A stretch of 64,000 nucleotides of DNA from Chryseobacterium kimseyorum (GCF_025971945.1 NZ_JAPDHW010000002.1:434001-498000); one strand, 5' to 3'; positions 53,120 through 63,491 are shown, counted from the first letter of the stretch. Notes: a model not told the origin generated them from the letters alone. Program-made: numbers and translations.

Positions 53120-53506
53120 TTAGTCATACTGCTCTGATTCATGAAGTAAGTCTTGATTTAAATCAGACGGCGAAATTATAAGCCCCGAACTAATTACCGT
53201 TGGAAAAACACTAATTAATGTGTTATCATTAGTCATTCCGGAAACCCATTTGTGTAAAAAATTTTCTAACTCGATAGCTTCAGGAATGTAATCTTTCCAT
53301 TCATCAACAGCACATACTTCAGCAAATTCTTTTTCAGGCCACAAAGGAAGCACTCGGTTTCCTTTACTATCCCCGTATAATGCCCATCCATCACTATTTA
53401 GTCCCCAAATAAGTTCAAAATCAGCAACTTTTCGAATGAAATACTCGTACTTTTCATCTAATGACATTTTAAGTACTTCTGAAATCTTTTTATTTATTTC
53501 TGTCAT
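53120..53506 (-). CDS. DUF2750 domain protein
   Basis: This 128-residue protein reads EYFIRKVADFELIWGLNSDG, WALYGDSKGNRVLPLWPEKE and DYIPEAIELENFLHKWVSGM. These are the DUF2750 family marks. The function is unknown; members are often seen near toxin-immunity loci. The cleanest copy of the 18-bp motif is 28 bp upstream. Confidence 0.82.
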   Translation of the reverse strand: MTEINKKISEVLKMSLDEKYEYFIRKVADFELIWGLNSDGWALYGDSKGNRVLPLWPEKEFAEVCAVDEWKDYIPEAIELENFLHKWVSGMTNDNTLISVFPTVISSGLIISPSDLNQDLLHESEQYD

Positions 53507-53566
53507 TTGTATTTCTTTTGATGCAATCTAATATATCGTTTTTTGAGATTATGATTAATGAAGATT

Positions 53567-54751
53567 TTAATCCTCAATTTTATATTTTTTCTTCAAAACG
53601 TAATTGGCCGGATGCAGTGATAATTTTGAAATATCAATATCCCATAAAGGATCACTTTCATTGACCACCATCAAATTTCTGTCTGATAAATCAAATTTTT
53701 CTACAAAACAACAATAAAGCAATTTACTTATTACAACCCGAACATATTTTCTTTCACTACTTAATGTACATGATAGAGAATACGTTTTTTCACTATTAAT
53801 AATCAGTTTTTGAGATAATATTTTCTCCTGTAAAAACATAATACGTCCGCTTGAAATCCAACCACTTAACCGTTTTACCCTCCCTTTATTAGATAAGACA
53901 AATCTAGATTCAAATCCAAGAATGGGAATTGGAACCCAGTACTCTCCGGGAAGATCTATCACTGACAAATTAAAACACGAAGGAGGACTATCTTTGTCGA
54001 TTATGGGTTTACCCAACTTCTCCCAAAGATGCTTATTAAGTAAATCATTTAACACATCTGCTGTTTTGACCATGTAAAAATCTTCTTGTTTCGGAGGATT
54101 ACCCCGCAAAAACCATCGAAATGTCCCTGATGTTAAGATGTTTTTATTGATAACGTCCATAATACTTTCGCAAGCAATACCCAATTTTTCTTCTACATCA
54201 TATATGCTTTCAAAATGAGCAATAAATTCTCCTTCGGCGGTATACTGGCTAACTGCCTGCAGATAATCAACATATACGTTTCTAGCTCTATTATGACGAA
54301 AGATTTTCAAACGTCTCTCGCTGGCTGAAATTTTCTCTAAATTACTGCTATGCTTATGAAATACGTTATTATCCTTATACGAAATAATAATTGAACGATC
54401 ATCTATATCAAACTTTTCAACAAAATGATAATACACCAACCGAGCAACAGATCTTGTATACTTTCGACCCTCCAAAGATAATCCACAGTGCACATTATAA
54501 ACATCGGCTTTAAGATAGTTATTATACTGTTTGGTAAAAAGCAACTTTCGGATTTTTTCGGAAACCCAATGTTCTACTCCTAATGATATATGAGAAAGGC
54601 GACTTAAGCTCTTTACCCTTCCGTAATTAGATATTTCATAATTCTCAAAACCTTCAATCGGCTTCCATTGTTCTTTAGGAAGGTTTTCTAAGGAATAGTT
54701 ATAGAGAACTTCTCTTACATATTTATCTTCTAGTTCATTTGGCAGTTTCAT
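53567..54751 (-). CDS. NUMOD4-containing protein with degenerate HNH region
   Basis: This 394-residue protein has two NUMOD4 copies (about 15-60, WKPIEGFENYEISNYGRVKS; about 265-305, YWVPIPILGFESRFVLSNKG). A NUMOD1-like DNA-binding segment (about 165-215, VSQYTAEGEFIAHFESIYDV) lies between. NUMOD domains normally accompany HNH homing endonucleases. The expected NH-x-DGN nuclease core is replaced by ISYKDNNVFHKHSSNLEKIS, so the nuclease is probably inactive. It may bind DNA only. An 18-bp motif lies 34 bp upstream. Confidence 0.72.
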   Translation of the reverse strand: MKLPNELEDKYVREVLYNYSLENLPKEQWKPIEGFENYEISNYGRVKSLSRLSHISLGVEHWVSEKIRKLLFTKQYNNYLKADVYNVHCGLSLEGRKYTRSVARLVYYHFVEKFDIDDRSIIISYKDNNVFHKHSSNLEKISASERRLKIFRHNRARNVYVDYLQAVSQYTAEGEFIAHFESIYDVEEKLGIACESIMDVINKNILTSGTFRWFLRGNPPKQEDFYMVKTADVLNDLLNKHLWEKLGKPIIDKDSPPSCFNLSVIDLPGEYWVPIPILGFESRFVLSNKGRVKRLSGWISSGRIMFLQEKILSQKLIINSEKTYSLSCTLSSERKYVRVVISKLLYCCFVEKFDLSDRNLMVVNESDPLWDIDISKLSLHPANYVLKKKYKIED

Positions 54752-55190
54752 AAAATAAAATTATAAAGTACACATCTACTATTTTATCGTTTTTGAGAAT
54801 ATTTGTTATTATCTGTCACGAAACCCTAGATTATGCTATACTTGATTTGACTATTTTAAAACTCTCAAAAGATTATATATATTAAATTTACTTTTGGTGT
54901 GCTCGTAGTGAAGGTTATATTCAAAATTCCGAATATTTTAGCCCAGGTTTCGTCTTCAAGACAAGGGAAGAATGGAATTCCCAAACTTTGTTTATTATGG
55001 TTTAAAATATTTAGTTTAAGGCTACTAATTTTATATTTTCATTGGATGTTTAAAAGATAAACCTCCCTAAAATCGCTTTTAAAAAGGATTATTTTTTTCT
55101 AGTATTTTAATTTATCCCCGGAATATTGGAGTTGTGTAACATTTACCGATGTTAGCAGAAGTTATATTTAACTAGTAACTATATAAATAA
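54752..55190. other. AT-rich gap without a gene
   Basis: Besides the 18-bp motif at 54786-54802, I see no gene in these 439 bp. A minus-strand frame around 54870-55040 stays open for about 58 codons but has no start codon, so it may be a remnant. Confidence 0.45.
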
Positions 55191-57986
55191 TTATTTCTTA
55201 ATCAGTTTGCTATTGTAACTATTTAAATTAGTAAAAACATTTAGAAAATATATTCCGGCAGATAAATTTTGAACATTTATTAATGTATTATGATGGGTAG
55301 AAATCATTCTACCATTTGCGTCATATATCAGTACTTTTAAGATTTTTTCTCCATTATTTAGTTTAATATTAAATTCATTAGCTACAGGATTAGGATAGAT
55401 CAGTATTCTATCATGGCCGATAACATGGTCATCGCTAACAGACAAAGTGTTTATAGTATCTGTAATAAAAAGTTCTTCACCATGATTCTTGTATTGATCG
55501 ACACTAAAATAAATTTTAGAATTATGTATGTATAAACTTTTAATCCATGTGTAGTTAGGTTGTTGTAAAAGTTGATTATCTATCGTAAAACTAACTTGTT
55601 GATAATTTCCAACATTTCCGTTCGTTTTGAAAATTCTTTGCATAGAATCTATGGCGTAGATTTCATTATTGAGACAGTTTAAAGATGTAAAATTTTGTCC
55701 TATCACTCCAGGTTGATAACCATCAATTACTAAAGATGTTCCAGCTGCGGTTCCGTCAGTCTTAAAAATCCCATGTATTTGATTACCTCCGGATTTACCA
55801 ATAAAATAATTTTGGTTTCCACATTTAGTTATATAATTTTCACCAGTAAAAAAACTTGTAGTAATCAGTTGGCTACCTTGTAACGTTCCATCTGTACTAT
55901 GTATTTCTGTGTAGAAGCCATTGCTATTTGAAGTAAAAAAATATAATTTATTATTCGCCACAAACGAATTTCCATCAATAAATCGATAATTATTCTTTAT
56001 CAGGAAATTTTGATTATTGCTATCGTTAATATAATAAAGTTCAGAATTTTGTAATCCTGTACTCAGATTATTAGCATAAATTACTTTATTTCCAAGAGAT
56101 CCTAAGAAACTCTTAAAAGCATAAATACTACCAATATCAGTTATTTCAATCGTATTATTCAAAGTACCATCAGACTTCCAAATTTCTGTAGTGGAATTAT
56201 TAAGCATTTTAAAATAAATTCCGGAATCCGTTTTTACAAAATCTTTATCGACATTAGATAAAGATGGCATATTATTAACGTGCTTCTCAAGTAACAAAGA
56301 GAAATTTGTTGAGCTATTCTCCAAACTCCAAATTCTCATATAATTATCAGTATTATTAAAAGTTTTCATTATAATTTTGTTATTGCTTACTGCATAGGTT
56401 CCATATATTTTTTCATTAACAGGTGGAGAAATTTGTTCTGAAGAATGTGTAATTATATTTGTCCTGTATAACTTATTATTATGAAAAAAAATAAAATTTC
56501 CCGAAACAATTAAAGAATTAAACTCGACGGTGTCGTTTATAAAATCATCAGCCAAATTACCACTTAATTTTACGACGTTGTTGTTGCTGTCTAATTTATA
56601 AATTTGATAATAATAACCATCTCTAGATTGAAAATATACTTCGCCGTTTATTTCGGTATAATTTCGAGGTGCTCCAGAACTACCATTACTCAAATCTTTT
56701 TCAATTTTTGAAACATTATTCAAAGGATCATAAGAGAATAATTCGGTATTCTTATAAGTTGTAGAAAAATCCTGGTAAGATTCAATATAACCTGAAAAGA
56801 TTAATCGATTTTGATATTCAATAAATTTGGTATCATTTGTGAATTTAATATTTGTTTGTAATAAATTACTATTATCAAAAAAATAGATTGGTGAAGAATT
56901 GTTATTGTATTCTCTTAAAGCTAAATAATTACCATTATTGCTTGGAGAAATTGTCTGAAATAGAGTGCCAACTGAATTAGTTAAAAAATTCACTTGATCG
57001 TATTGATTTACATAGAATAAATTAGAAGTTGTATCAATGTAAATTTTATTCTTATAGTACGTGAGTTTATTAATCGGTGGAATACTAGTATAAATAAGAT
57101 TTGTACCCATAGATGTTCCGTCTGTCTTCCACAAATTTCCGTTTACAGTGAAAAGTAATTTGTCGTAATTTTGAAAATCAAAATCATAGAAAATGGAATT
57201 ATTGCTTAATGTATAGAAACTGGTGGTGTTGATTGAACTACCATCAGTACTCCATAAGCCTAAATTAGAATTACCATCCATAGCAATAAATACAATTTTA
57301 TTACTAAATTGATACATCTTTTCATTACCAAATATTATTGAAGAAGCTGTCCCCGGGTTAATATCTTTAACGACAGTTGTACCAGCTACAGAGCCATCCG
57401 TTTTCCATATTTCTCGACCATAATTATTATTGTTACCAAAAAAATATACAAATCCATTATTTTCAAATATATAATTTCCAACATTGGTAACATTATTAAT
57501 TTGAATTGTCCCAGTTGCTGTACCATCACTTACATATAGCTTTTGCTGAAAAACAAAATATAATTTATTGTTTAAAACTTTGGCAATAATGTTATTTGTA
57601 TTTGAATAATATATATTTAAATCTTTTATTTTTGTAGTAACATTGGTAGTTAAATTTGTAGACCATAATTGTAAATTGGAATTGTCTGTAGCAAAATAAT
57701 ATACGCTACTGCCTATTTTATAGAATTCCTTCTTTATAATACTGTCAGCAAATCCATTATTGATATTCTGTATCATTTCGGCTGAATTCGTTTGCAAATT
57801 ATATTTATGCGGTTCAAAACCATAGGTTGTATTTGCTGCAAATATTAAATTATCTCCAAATTGTATTAATCCGCTAGGTTCTGACCCAGGAAAAAAATTT
57901 GTTTCTTTTATGTAAGAATTAATAGGTGATTGTGATTTTATTAAAACAATAAAAAATGTAAATAGAATCTGTAAATTTTTTTTCAT
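55191..57986 (-). CDS. ELWxxDGT-repeat protein with type IX sorting domain
   Basis: This 931-residue secreted protein has a signal peptide (FFIVLIKSQS) and many beta-propeller-like ELWxxDGT repeats (for example EIWKTDGSVAGTTVVKDINP, LWSTDGSS, EIWKSDGTLNNTIEI, GIFKTDGTAAGTSLV). The C-terminal type A sorting domain is YPNPVANEFNIKL then LIYDANGRMIS and LSAGIYFLNVF. It is exported by the type IX system to the cell surface; the function is unknown. It lacks the 18-bp motif upstream. Confidence 0.85.
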   Translation of the reverse strand: MKKNLQILFTFFIVLIKSQSPINSYIKETNFFPGSEPSGLIQFGDNLIFAANTTYGFEPHKYNLQTNSAEMIQNINNGFADSIIKKEFYKIGSSVYYFATDNSNLQLWSTNLTTNVTTKIKDLNIYYSNTNNIIAKVLNNKLYFVFQQKLYVSDGTATGTIQINNVTNVGNYIFENNGFVYFFGNNNNYGREIWKTDGSVAGTTVVKDINPGTASSIIFGNEKMYQFSNKIVFIAMDGNSNLGLWSTDGSSINTTSFYTLSNNSIFYDFDFQNYDKLLFTVNGNLWKTDGTSMGTNLIYTSIPPINKLTYYKNKIYIDTTSNLFYVNQYDQVNFLTNSVGTLFQTISPSNNGNYLALREYNNNSSPIYFFDNSNLLQTNIKFTNDTKFIEYQNRLIFSGYIESYQDFSTTYKNTELFSYDPLNNVSKIEKDLSNGSSGAPRNYTEINGEVYFQSRDGYYYQIYKLDSNNNVVKLSGNLADDFINDTVEFNSLIVSGNFIFFHNNKLYRTNIITHSSEQISPPVNEKIYGTYAVSNNKIIMKTFNNTDNYMRIWSLENSSTNFSLLLEKHVNNMPSLSNVDKDFVKTDSGIYFKMLNNSTTEIWKSDGTLNNTIEITDIGSIYAFKSFLGSLGNKVIYANNLSTGLQNSELYYINDSNNQNFLIKNNYRFIDGNSFVANNKLYFFTSNSNGFYTEIHSTDGTLQGSQLITTSFFTGENYITKCGNQNYFIGKSGGNQIHGIFKTDGTAAGTSLVIDGYQPGVIGQNFTSLNCLNNEIYAIDSMQRIFKTNGNVGNYQQVSFTIDNQLLQQPNYTWIKSLYIHNSKIYFSVDQYKNHGEELFITDTINTLSVSDDHVIGHDRILIYPNPVANEFNIKLNNGEKILKVLIYDANGRMISTHHNTLINVQNLSAGIYFLNVFTNLNSYNSKLIKK

Positions 57987-58265
57987 GGTTTTTTATAATT
58001 TATGCTAACTTTTGGTTATTACGCACTGCGTCAATATAATTACTAGCAGGCTTAGCTATTTATGCTGCTAATATAAAATTTTATTTTGGTAAATTGATTG
58101 TTAAGTGCTTCTAGTCTGGTTACCTTAATATTAATTTGGAGTGATGAATCTTTTGTTTTTTGGATAAAAATCCATATAGATGAAATAAACTACATTACGC
58201 AGACAGTAGCTACCTTTGGGCACGTTCAGCAAATCGTCAATCAAAACTTATTTTTTTAATATTTA

Positions 58266-58871
58266 CTATTTTTTAATTCCCATTTTCTTTATTTCTTCAT
58301 CCGTATGATTGTCCAGAATCTTAGCATACCTATAAAATGTTGCCCTGGTCAGTCCTAAAGGCTTGTATATATCTTCCGGCCGCATTGTTGGATCTTTATA
58401 AATTGAACGTAGAAGTAGTAGCTTTGAAATTGTTTCTTGTGTATATCCCTTCGGTCTTCCACCGGTTCTCCCTCTTGCTCTTGCAGATTGTAATCCGGCA
58501 TTCGTTCTTTCTCTTATCAACTCCCGTTCGTACTCGGCAAGAGATGCCATAAGATTTAAAAATAGCCGTCCGTTAATCGTAGAAGTGTCAACACCATCTA
58601 CAAGACCTTTTATTATAATTCCTTTATCACTCAAACTTAAAACAAGATCAATAATGTTTTTCAAACTTCTCCCTAACCGGTCCAACCTCCAGACATAAAG
58701 TTCATCATCTTTTCTGAACTGTTCTATCATTTTATCAAGTTCAGGGCGATTTTTTGTGGCACCCGAAATTTTCTCTTGATAAATTTTCTCACAACCTGCT
58801 TTTTCTAAGGCTTCAATTTGTAAATCTAAATTTTGATCTTTGGTTGAAACTCGGGCATATCCTATTTTCAT
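58266..58871 (-). CDS. Serine recombinase (resolvase/invertase family)
   Basis: This 201-residue small serine recombinase has the catalytic Ser9 in IGYARVSTKDQNLDLQ, YVWRLDRLGRSL, LFLNLMASLAEYERELIRER and a C-terminal Hin-type helix-turn-helix (about 140-185, with GLTRATFYRYAKILD). It would cut and rejoin DNA at short inverted sites. The upstream gap (58872-59170) contains a TTGACG/CGTCAA palindrome. It could be involved in arranging the neighbouring unit array or the Rhs locus; this is inference. Confidence 0.9.
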   Translation of the reverse strand: MKIGYARVSTKDQNLDLQIEALEKAGCEKIYQEKISGATKNRPELDKMIEQFRKDDELYVWRLDRLGRSLKNIIDLVLSLSDKGIIIKGLVDGVDTSTINGRLFLNLMASLAEYERELIRERTNAGLQSARARGRTGGRPKGYTQETISKLLLLRSIYKDPTMRPEDIYKPLGLTRATFYRYAKILDNHTDEEIKKMGIKK

Positions 58872-59034
58872 AATTTTGTTACATTAAACTCATACTCCGT
58901 AAATTTATGAAACTTTGTTTAATGATACGAGATTTTGAGAATGTTATTTAAAAAAATAAGAATTCAAAGTTTGCGTATTCCAAAATCTTATAAAACCACC
59001 GTTTTTACTTTATAAATAATTTCATCTTCTAACA

Positions 59035-59092
59035 CGTCAAGTTTTGACGCTTTTCAAATTTAGCTTTGTCAAATATATATATATCACGTCAA
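59035..59092. promoter_or_regulatory. CGTCAA inverted and direct repeats upstream of the recombinase
   Basis: CGTCAAGTTTTGACG (59035-59049) is a 15-bp perfect inverted repeat. Another CGTCAA is at 59087-59092 and TGTCAA at 59067-59072. The cluster could be a recombinase crossover or accessory site, or an operator. The gap of about 300 bp has no gene. Confidence 0.4.
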
Positions 59093-59170
59093 CATCAAAT
59101 TTGTATCAAAGTATTGTGATATGTGTTAAAAAAGATTAGATTCGCAAAAAAGTAATAACCAATCCAAATC

Positions 59171-60712
59171 ATGAAACAACTCTACGCGAGTGCATTATTC
59201 TTATGCACGACTGCTATTTTGCATGCTCAGGATGTAGTATGGCAGAAAGATATTAAATCCTCCACTCAGGATTTTCTCTCTCAAGTCACCACAACAATCG
59301 ATTAGCAATATCTAATTTCCGGAAGTTCCATTCAATCCAAGAAACTTAGTTCCGAAAACAAACAAAACAACGGTTACGATTTTCATCTCATTAAACTCAA
59401 TCAACAGGGTGAAGAAGTCTGGGAAAAATATTTCTCGGGTCAGAACCATGATTTTCTCTCAGCGACGGTGGCAACACAGGAGGGAGGTTTTCTTTTGGCA
59501 GGAACTTCTTATTCTGGTAAAAACTTAGACAAAAAAGATGCTTCCGAAGGAGGTTCAGATATATGGCTGATCCGGATCAATGAATTCGGTGACGAACTGT
59601 GGCAAAAAACTTTGGGTACAGCTCAGGATGAAGATGCAAGAGCTGTGATTCAGACTACGGATCTAGGATTCTTTATTGCAGGAAATGTTCAGAATGCAGC
59701 TAAAGGCTACGGTTCCAAAGATGTCCTGGTGGTAAAAATTGATAAGAACGGAAAAGAACTTTCACAAATAATTTTAGGTGGAAAAGGACTGGACGAAGTG
59801 GAAAAAATGATTCCTACTGTGGATGGAGGTGTTTTACTGGGAATATATTCCAGAAGTAACACAGGAGGATCAAAGAAAACAGAAAATTTTGGGGAAGGCG
59901 ATTACTGGATTGTTAAACTCAATAAAGAAGGAAAAGTAGAATGGGAAAAAAACTACGGCGGTAAAGCAGATGATCGCATCAAAACTTTAGCTTTAAGTTC
60001 TACAGGATACATGATTGGTGGAAGTTCAAGATCCGAAAGATCAGGAAATAAATCTATAGGTATTGAAGATGGAACTGATATGTGGTTGATTTCCTTAAAC
60101 GAGAGAGGTGAAGAGATTTGGCAGAAATCCTACAATTTCAAAAACAGGGATGTTCTGATGGGCATGAATGTCATCAAAACAGGAGACGATAAAAACTCAA
60201 AAGGAATTTTACTCGGTGGTTACACACAGGCAGAAGGTAGAATAGAAACAGATGATGAAACATTCTGGATGCTCTACCTTGATCAAAACGGCAATGAGCA
60301 GTGGAGAAAGCATGTGAAAGGAGAATCGAGAAAAAAGGAAGAAAGATTATCTGATATTAAGCTAAACAGAGACGGTTCAATTATTCTGGCAGGTACAAGT
60401 GCTGAGGAGTTAGGAAAAGAGAACTGGAAGATTGTGAAGTTGGGAGATAAGCAGCTGGATCAGTTGATTGAGAAATTAGATATTAAAATTTATCCGAATC
60501 CGGTATCTGATTACTGTTATGTAGAGATTGGGTTTGACTTCAAGGAAGCCGATATTACACTTTACGATATGGGAGGAAGACAATTGCAAACTATGAAAAC
60601 GAAGAACAAAGTAACCAAGATTAATACACAAAATTTGATTCAGGGAGCATATCTGATTACGATAAAAACGGATACGAATAAAATTGCCAATGCCAAAATA
60701 ATTAAGAAATAA
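59171..60712 (+). pseudogene. Type IX-secreted repeat protein gene with an amber codon
   Basis: From the ATG at 59171 the frame encodes a 513-codon protein with a signal peptide (ILHAQDVVWQKDI). Codon 45 is TAG (59303-59305), where TIDxQYLISGSS homologues would have Gln (CAG). The frame then continues without shift through repeats such as GGSDIWLIRINEFGDELWQK and GDYWIVKLNKEGKVEWEKNY to a type A sorting domain (YPNPVSDYCYVEIGF, IQGAYLITI). A restart downstream would lack a signal peptide. It is either a pseudogene or a base-call error. Confidence 0.82.
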
Positions 60713-60719
60713 CATAACG

Positions 60720-63488
60720 ATGAAAAAAATATTAACTCTGCTCATAACGACAGGATTACTAACATTCGAGATATCTGCACAAAGTCAAATTTCAACACCT
60801 CCATCTGCTGCTTCATTTCAGAACTATGCCAATGCTACCGTCTCGCCGGCGACTGGAATTCCTTCTATCAGTATTCCCATTTATAATTTAGAAAGTTCAG
60901 ATGCTGGTTTCCCTATTTCTGTAGCCTTATCTTACCATCCCTACAGTGCGGTAGATGGCAATCCTGCGAGTGAGGTGGGATTGGGATGGACGCTATTTAA
61001 AGGAGGAAGCATCAATAGGATAGCAATTTTAGATATTGATGAAACTAAAAATATCACCGAAATTACAGAAAGCGAAGCTGATATTTTTTATTATTCCATC
61101 CCGGGGTATTCGGGAAAATTTAATATCCATAAAAGTAGTACAGGTAACGATCTGGTGATCAACAATATTTCTGGATCGAAGTTAAAAATTGAATATACAA
61201 GAGATCTGAACAGTACTAAATTGATCATTAATTCATTCAAGATTACAGACGATAAAGGGTATCAATATTTTTTTAATGATTATAATATTGGCACTCACTC
61301 AACGAATGCCGGAACAAAAAATCATAAAACAGGTTTTGAGCTTAATATGGTTAAGGATGCTGGAAATCATGAGATTGTCAACTACGTCTACGATAAAAAA
61401 AATAAATACATAGGTGCATCGACCACTTTAAAATATCAGTACTGTAAATTAAAAGATGTGATTACTTCGAAAGGGAAAATCTCATTTGCTTTTGATTATA
61501 CTGCATCTGACGATAGTGAAGAAAATTTTGCTAATGATCCGTATACCGTAAAAAATGTTTCTCTGATGGGCATGAATGGGCTGCTAATATCAAAATATGA
61601 GTTCATCTATGGAAGTGTTGAAACAAATTATACTAATTCTTACGGAAGTTTGATTACAAAAAAGACACTTGCTTTTTTAAAAAAATTAAATAAAAATCTT
61701 CAAATGGAGGAGCAAACGTACTTTGAATATAGAGACACGTATAATTCGCCATCCGAACCAGGCAATCAAATCTGTGCGACTGATGGTGGCGCTTACAATT
61801 ATATAAAGGGAACTTTAAAAAAAATAACTTTTCCAACCAAAGGATTTGTACTGTATGATTTTGAGGCCAATGAGGTATATGCAGACAAAAGTACTTTAAA
61901 TTTTACGGGATATAATTACATTGCAGATTCGGCGGTGCAATACTATGCTGAAAACATTATTCCTTACAATACCAGCAGTTCTCTGGTATATACATTTCAG
62001 GTACAAGGAAATTCCGGAACTCAATATCCCGTTTACCTCAATGTTGAATCTTTGTATGATGGAACAATCATAGATTTCAACAATCCTCCCCCGGTTTTTA
62101 CATTTAATGTTAAAAACCCGAATGGCATTGTAATGACAAGAGAGGATAACAGCACTTGTAGCATCCCAAATTACCGTCTCAATCCCGGCACTTACACAAT
62201 TAACACCAATAATGCGACTGATTATGGAAACTTCAAGGTCTATCAAATTAATTCCCTACCGCTTCCATACAGTAATAAAGTATTAGAATTGACAGGTGCA
62301 AGAATAAAGATGATAAGATCTTTTGATTCAGATGGTACTCTTGTAAAGACAAAAAAGTACGATTATAATTCTTTCACAAATCCCCAGGATGCGACAGGTT
62401 ATCTTTACTACTCTGAACTTAACGACCCCAATTCTTTATCATCTTCCCAATTTGTTTTGTATAAGAATGTGAAAGAAACTGAAATTTCTGGCAATCTAAA
62501 TAATGGGAGTATACAATACACCTATAAAATACCCGATGATTACAAAGATGCTAATTTGAATCCACTGTACTTTAATCTTACAAGCAATGGTCTTTTAGAA
62601 AAAAAGGAAATTCGGAACAGCAGTAATCAGTCACAGGAAAAAACAGAATATACTTATACAATCACTAATATTCCGGGCGCCTCAGGACATGCATTGTCAA
62701 GTTTTTATTCTTATATCCCCGGATATGTACAGCATTTTACAGAAACAAATACTGTGAAAAGAGATAATACAAATTATATTACGGTAAATGAATCTACAAT
62801 CAGCCCAAACAATTTTCAGCAGATTTCCTCTAAGTTGACTACCCATAACGGAGATATACAGGAAACCTTAACAAGATATGCTCAGGATCTTTCAGATACA
62901 AGACTGATGAATGCCAATATGATTTCGGTTCCTCTTGAATCTATTCTAAAAGATAATGGTGATATCCTATCGACCAGCAAAACAATTTTTAGCAACAGTG
63001 GTCATTTTTATCCGACATCTGTAGTAACCACAGATCTTACACAAAATCCTGAAACACAATTAACGTTTGATCTGTATGATGATAAAGGGAATCTTGTACA
63101 GGTTACTAATAAAGCAGGAGTAAGCACGACAACAATCTGGGGCTACAACAAGACTCTGCCTATTGCAGAGATCGTGGGAGCAAAATACAGCGATATCTCT
63201 TCACTGTCAGTTGTTACCAATGCTGTTACCGCTTCGGATGCAGATGCAGATAACGGCAATAACGAACCTACACTTCTGACAGCTTTAAACAATCTGCGTT
63301 TAAACAGTGCTTTGCAGGAATACCCAATAACCGTCTACACTTATGATCCTTTAGTAGGAGTTACTAACTCAATTTCCGGTAATGGGATTAAAGTGTCGTA
63401 TTCTTATGATGCGGCAGGTAGATTAAGCACCGTAAAGGATGGTAACGGAAAATTACTGAAGGAAAACCAGTACAATTACAAACACTAA
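60720..63488 (+). CDS. Secreted Rhs/YD-repeat protein
   Basis: This 922-residue protein has a signal peptide (LLTFEISAQS) and an N-terminal region seen in Rhs-type shell proteins (VSPATGIPSISIPIYNLESS, SEVGLGWTLFKGGSINRI). The middle is long and beta-rich, and YD-type repeats lie at the C-terminus (TVYTYDPLVGVTNSI, VSYSYDAAGRLSTVKDGNGK). It stops before any Rhs core or toxin domain. It seems to be the N-terminal part of a split Rhs system whose next gene continues the repeats. It starts 7 bp after the preceding gene. Confidence 0.85.
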   Translation: MKKILTLLITTGLLTFEISAQSQISTPPSAASFQNYANATVSPATGIPSISIPIYNLESSDAGFPISVALSYHPYSAVDGNPASEVGLGWTLFKGGSINRIAILDIDETKNITEITESEADIFYYSIPGYSGKFNIHKSSTGNDLVINNISGSKLKIEYTRDLNSTKLIINSFKITDDKGYQYFFNDYNIGTHSTNAGTKNHKTGFELNMVKDAGNHEIVNYVYDKKNKYIGASTTLKYQYCKLKDVITSKGKISFAFDYTASDDSEENFANDPYTVKNVSLMGMNGLLISKYEFIYGSVETNYTNSYGSLITKKTLAFLKKLNKNLQMEEQTYFEYRDTYNSPSEPGNQICATDGGAYNYIKGTLKKITFPTKGFVLYDFEANEVYADKSTLNFTGYNYIADSAVQYYAENIIPYNTSSSLVYTFQVQGNSGTQYPVYLNVESLYDGTIIDFNNPPPVFTFNVKNPNGIVMTREDNSTCSIPNYRLNPGTYTINTNNATDYGNFKVYQINSLPLPYSNKVLELTGARIKMIRSFDSDGTLVKTKKYDYNSFTNPQDATGYLYYSELNDPNSLSSSQFVLYKNVKETEISGNLNNGSIQYTYKIPDDYKDANLNPLYFNLTSNGLLEKKEIRNSSNQSQEKTEYTYTITNIPGASGHALSSFYSYIPGYVQHFTETNTVKRDNTNYITVNESTISPNNFQQISSKLTTHNGDIQETLTRYAQDLSDTRLMNANMISVPLESILKDNGDILSTSKTIFSNSGHFYPTSVVTTDLTQNPETQLTFDLYDDKGNLVQVTNKAGVSTTTIWGYNKTLPIAEIVGAKYSDISSLSVVTNAVTASDADADNGNNEPTLLTALNNLRLNSALQEYPITVYTYDPLVGVTNSISGNGIKVSYSYDAAGRLSTVKDGNGKLLKENQYNYKH

Positions 63489-63491
63489 ACC

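Larger units (their letters stand above)
49857..54802. repeat. Dispersed 18-bp motif ATCGTTTTTTGAGATTAT, seven copies
   Basis: Copies lie at 49857-49875, 50990-51008, 51446-51468 (with an insertion), 52295-52312, 52965-52982, 53535-53552 and 54786-54802, all in the same orientation. The cleanest are 53535 (consensus), 49857 and 50990 (GTGAG variant). Six of the seven lie 11-88 bp upstream of a minus-strand gene start, one per gene unit. I do not see the motif outside this region, apart from a weak relative near 58926. It is neither a hairpin nor a -7 box. Confidence 0.75.

Noticed and set aside
54866..55042. Open minus-strand stretch of about 58 codons
   Set aside because: It has no start codon and no recognisable family; at most it is a remnant.
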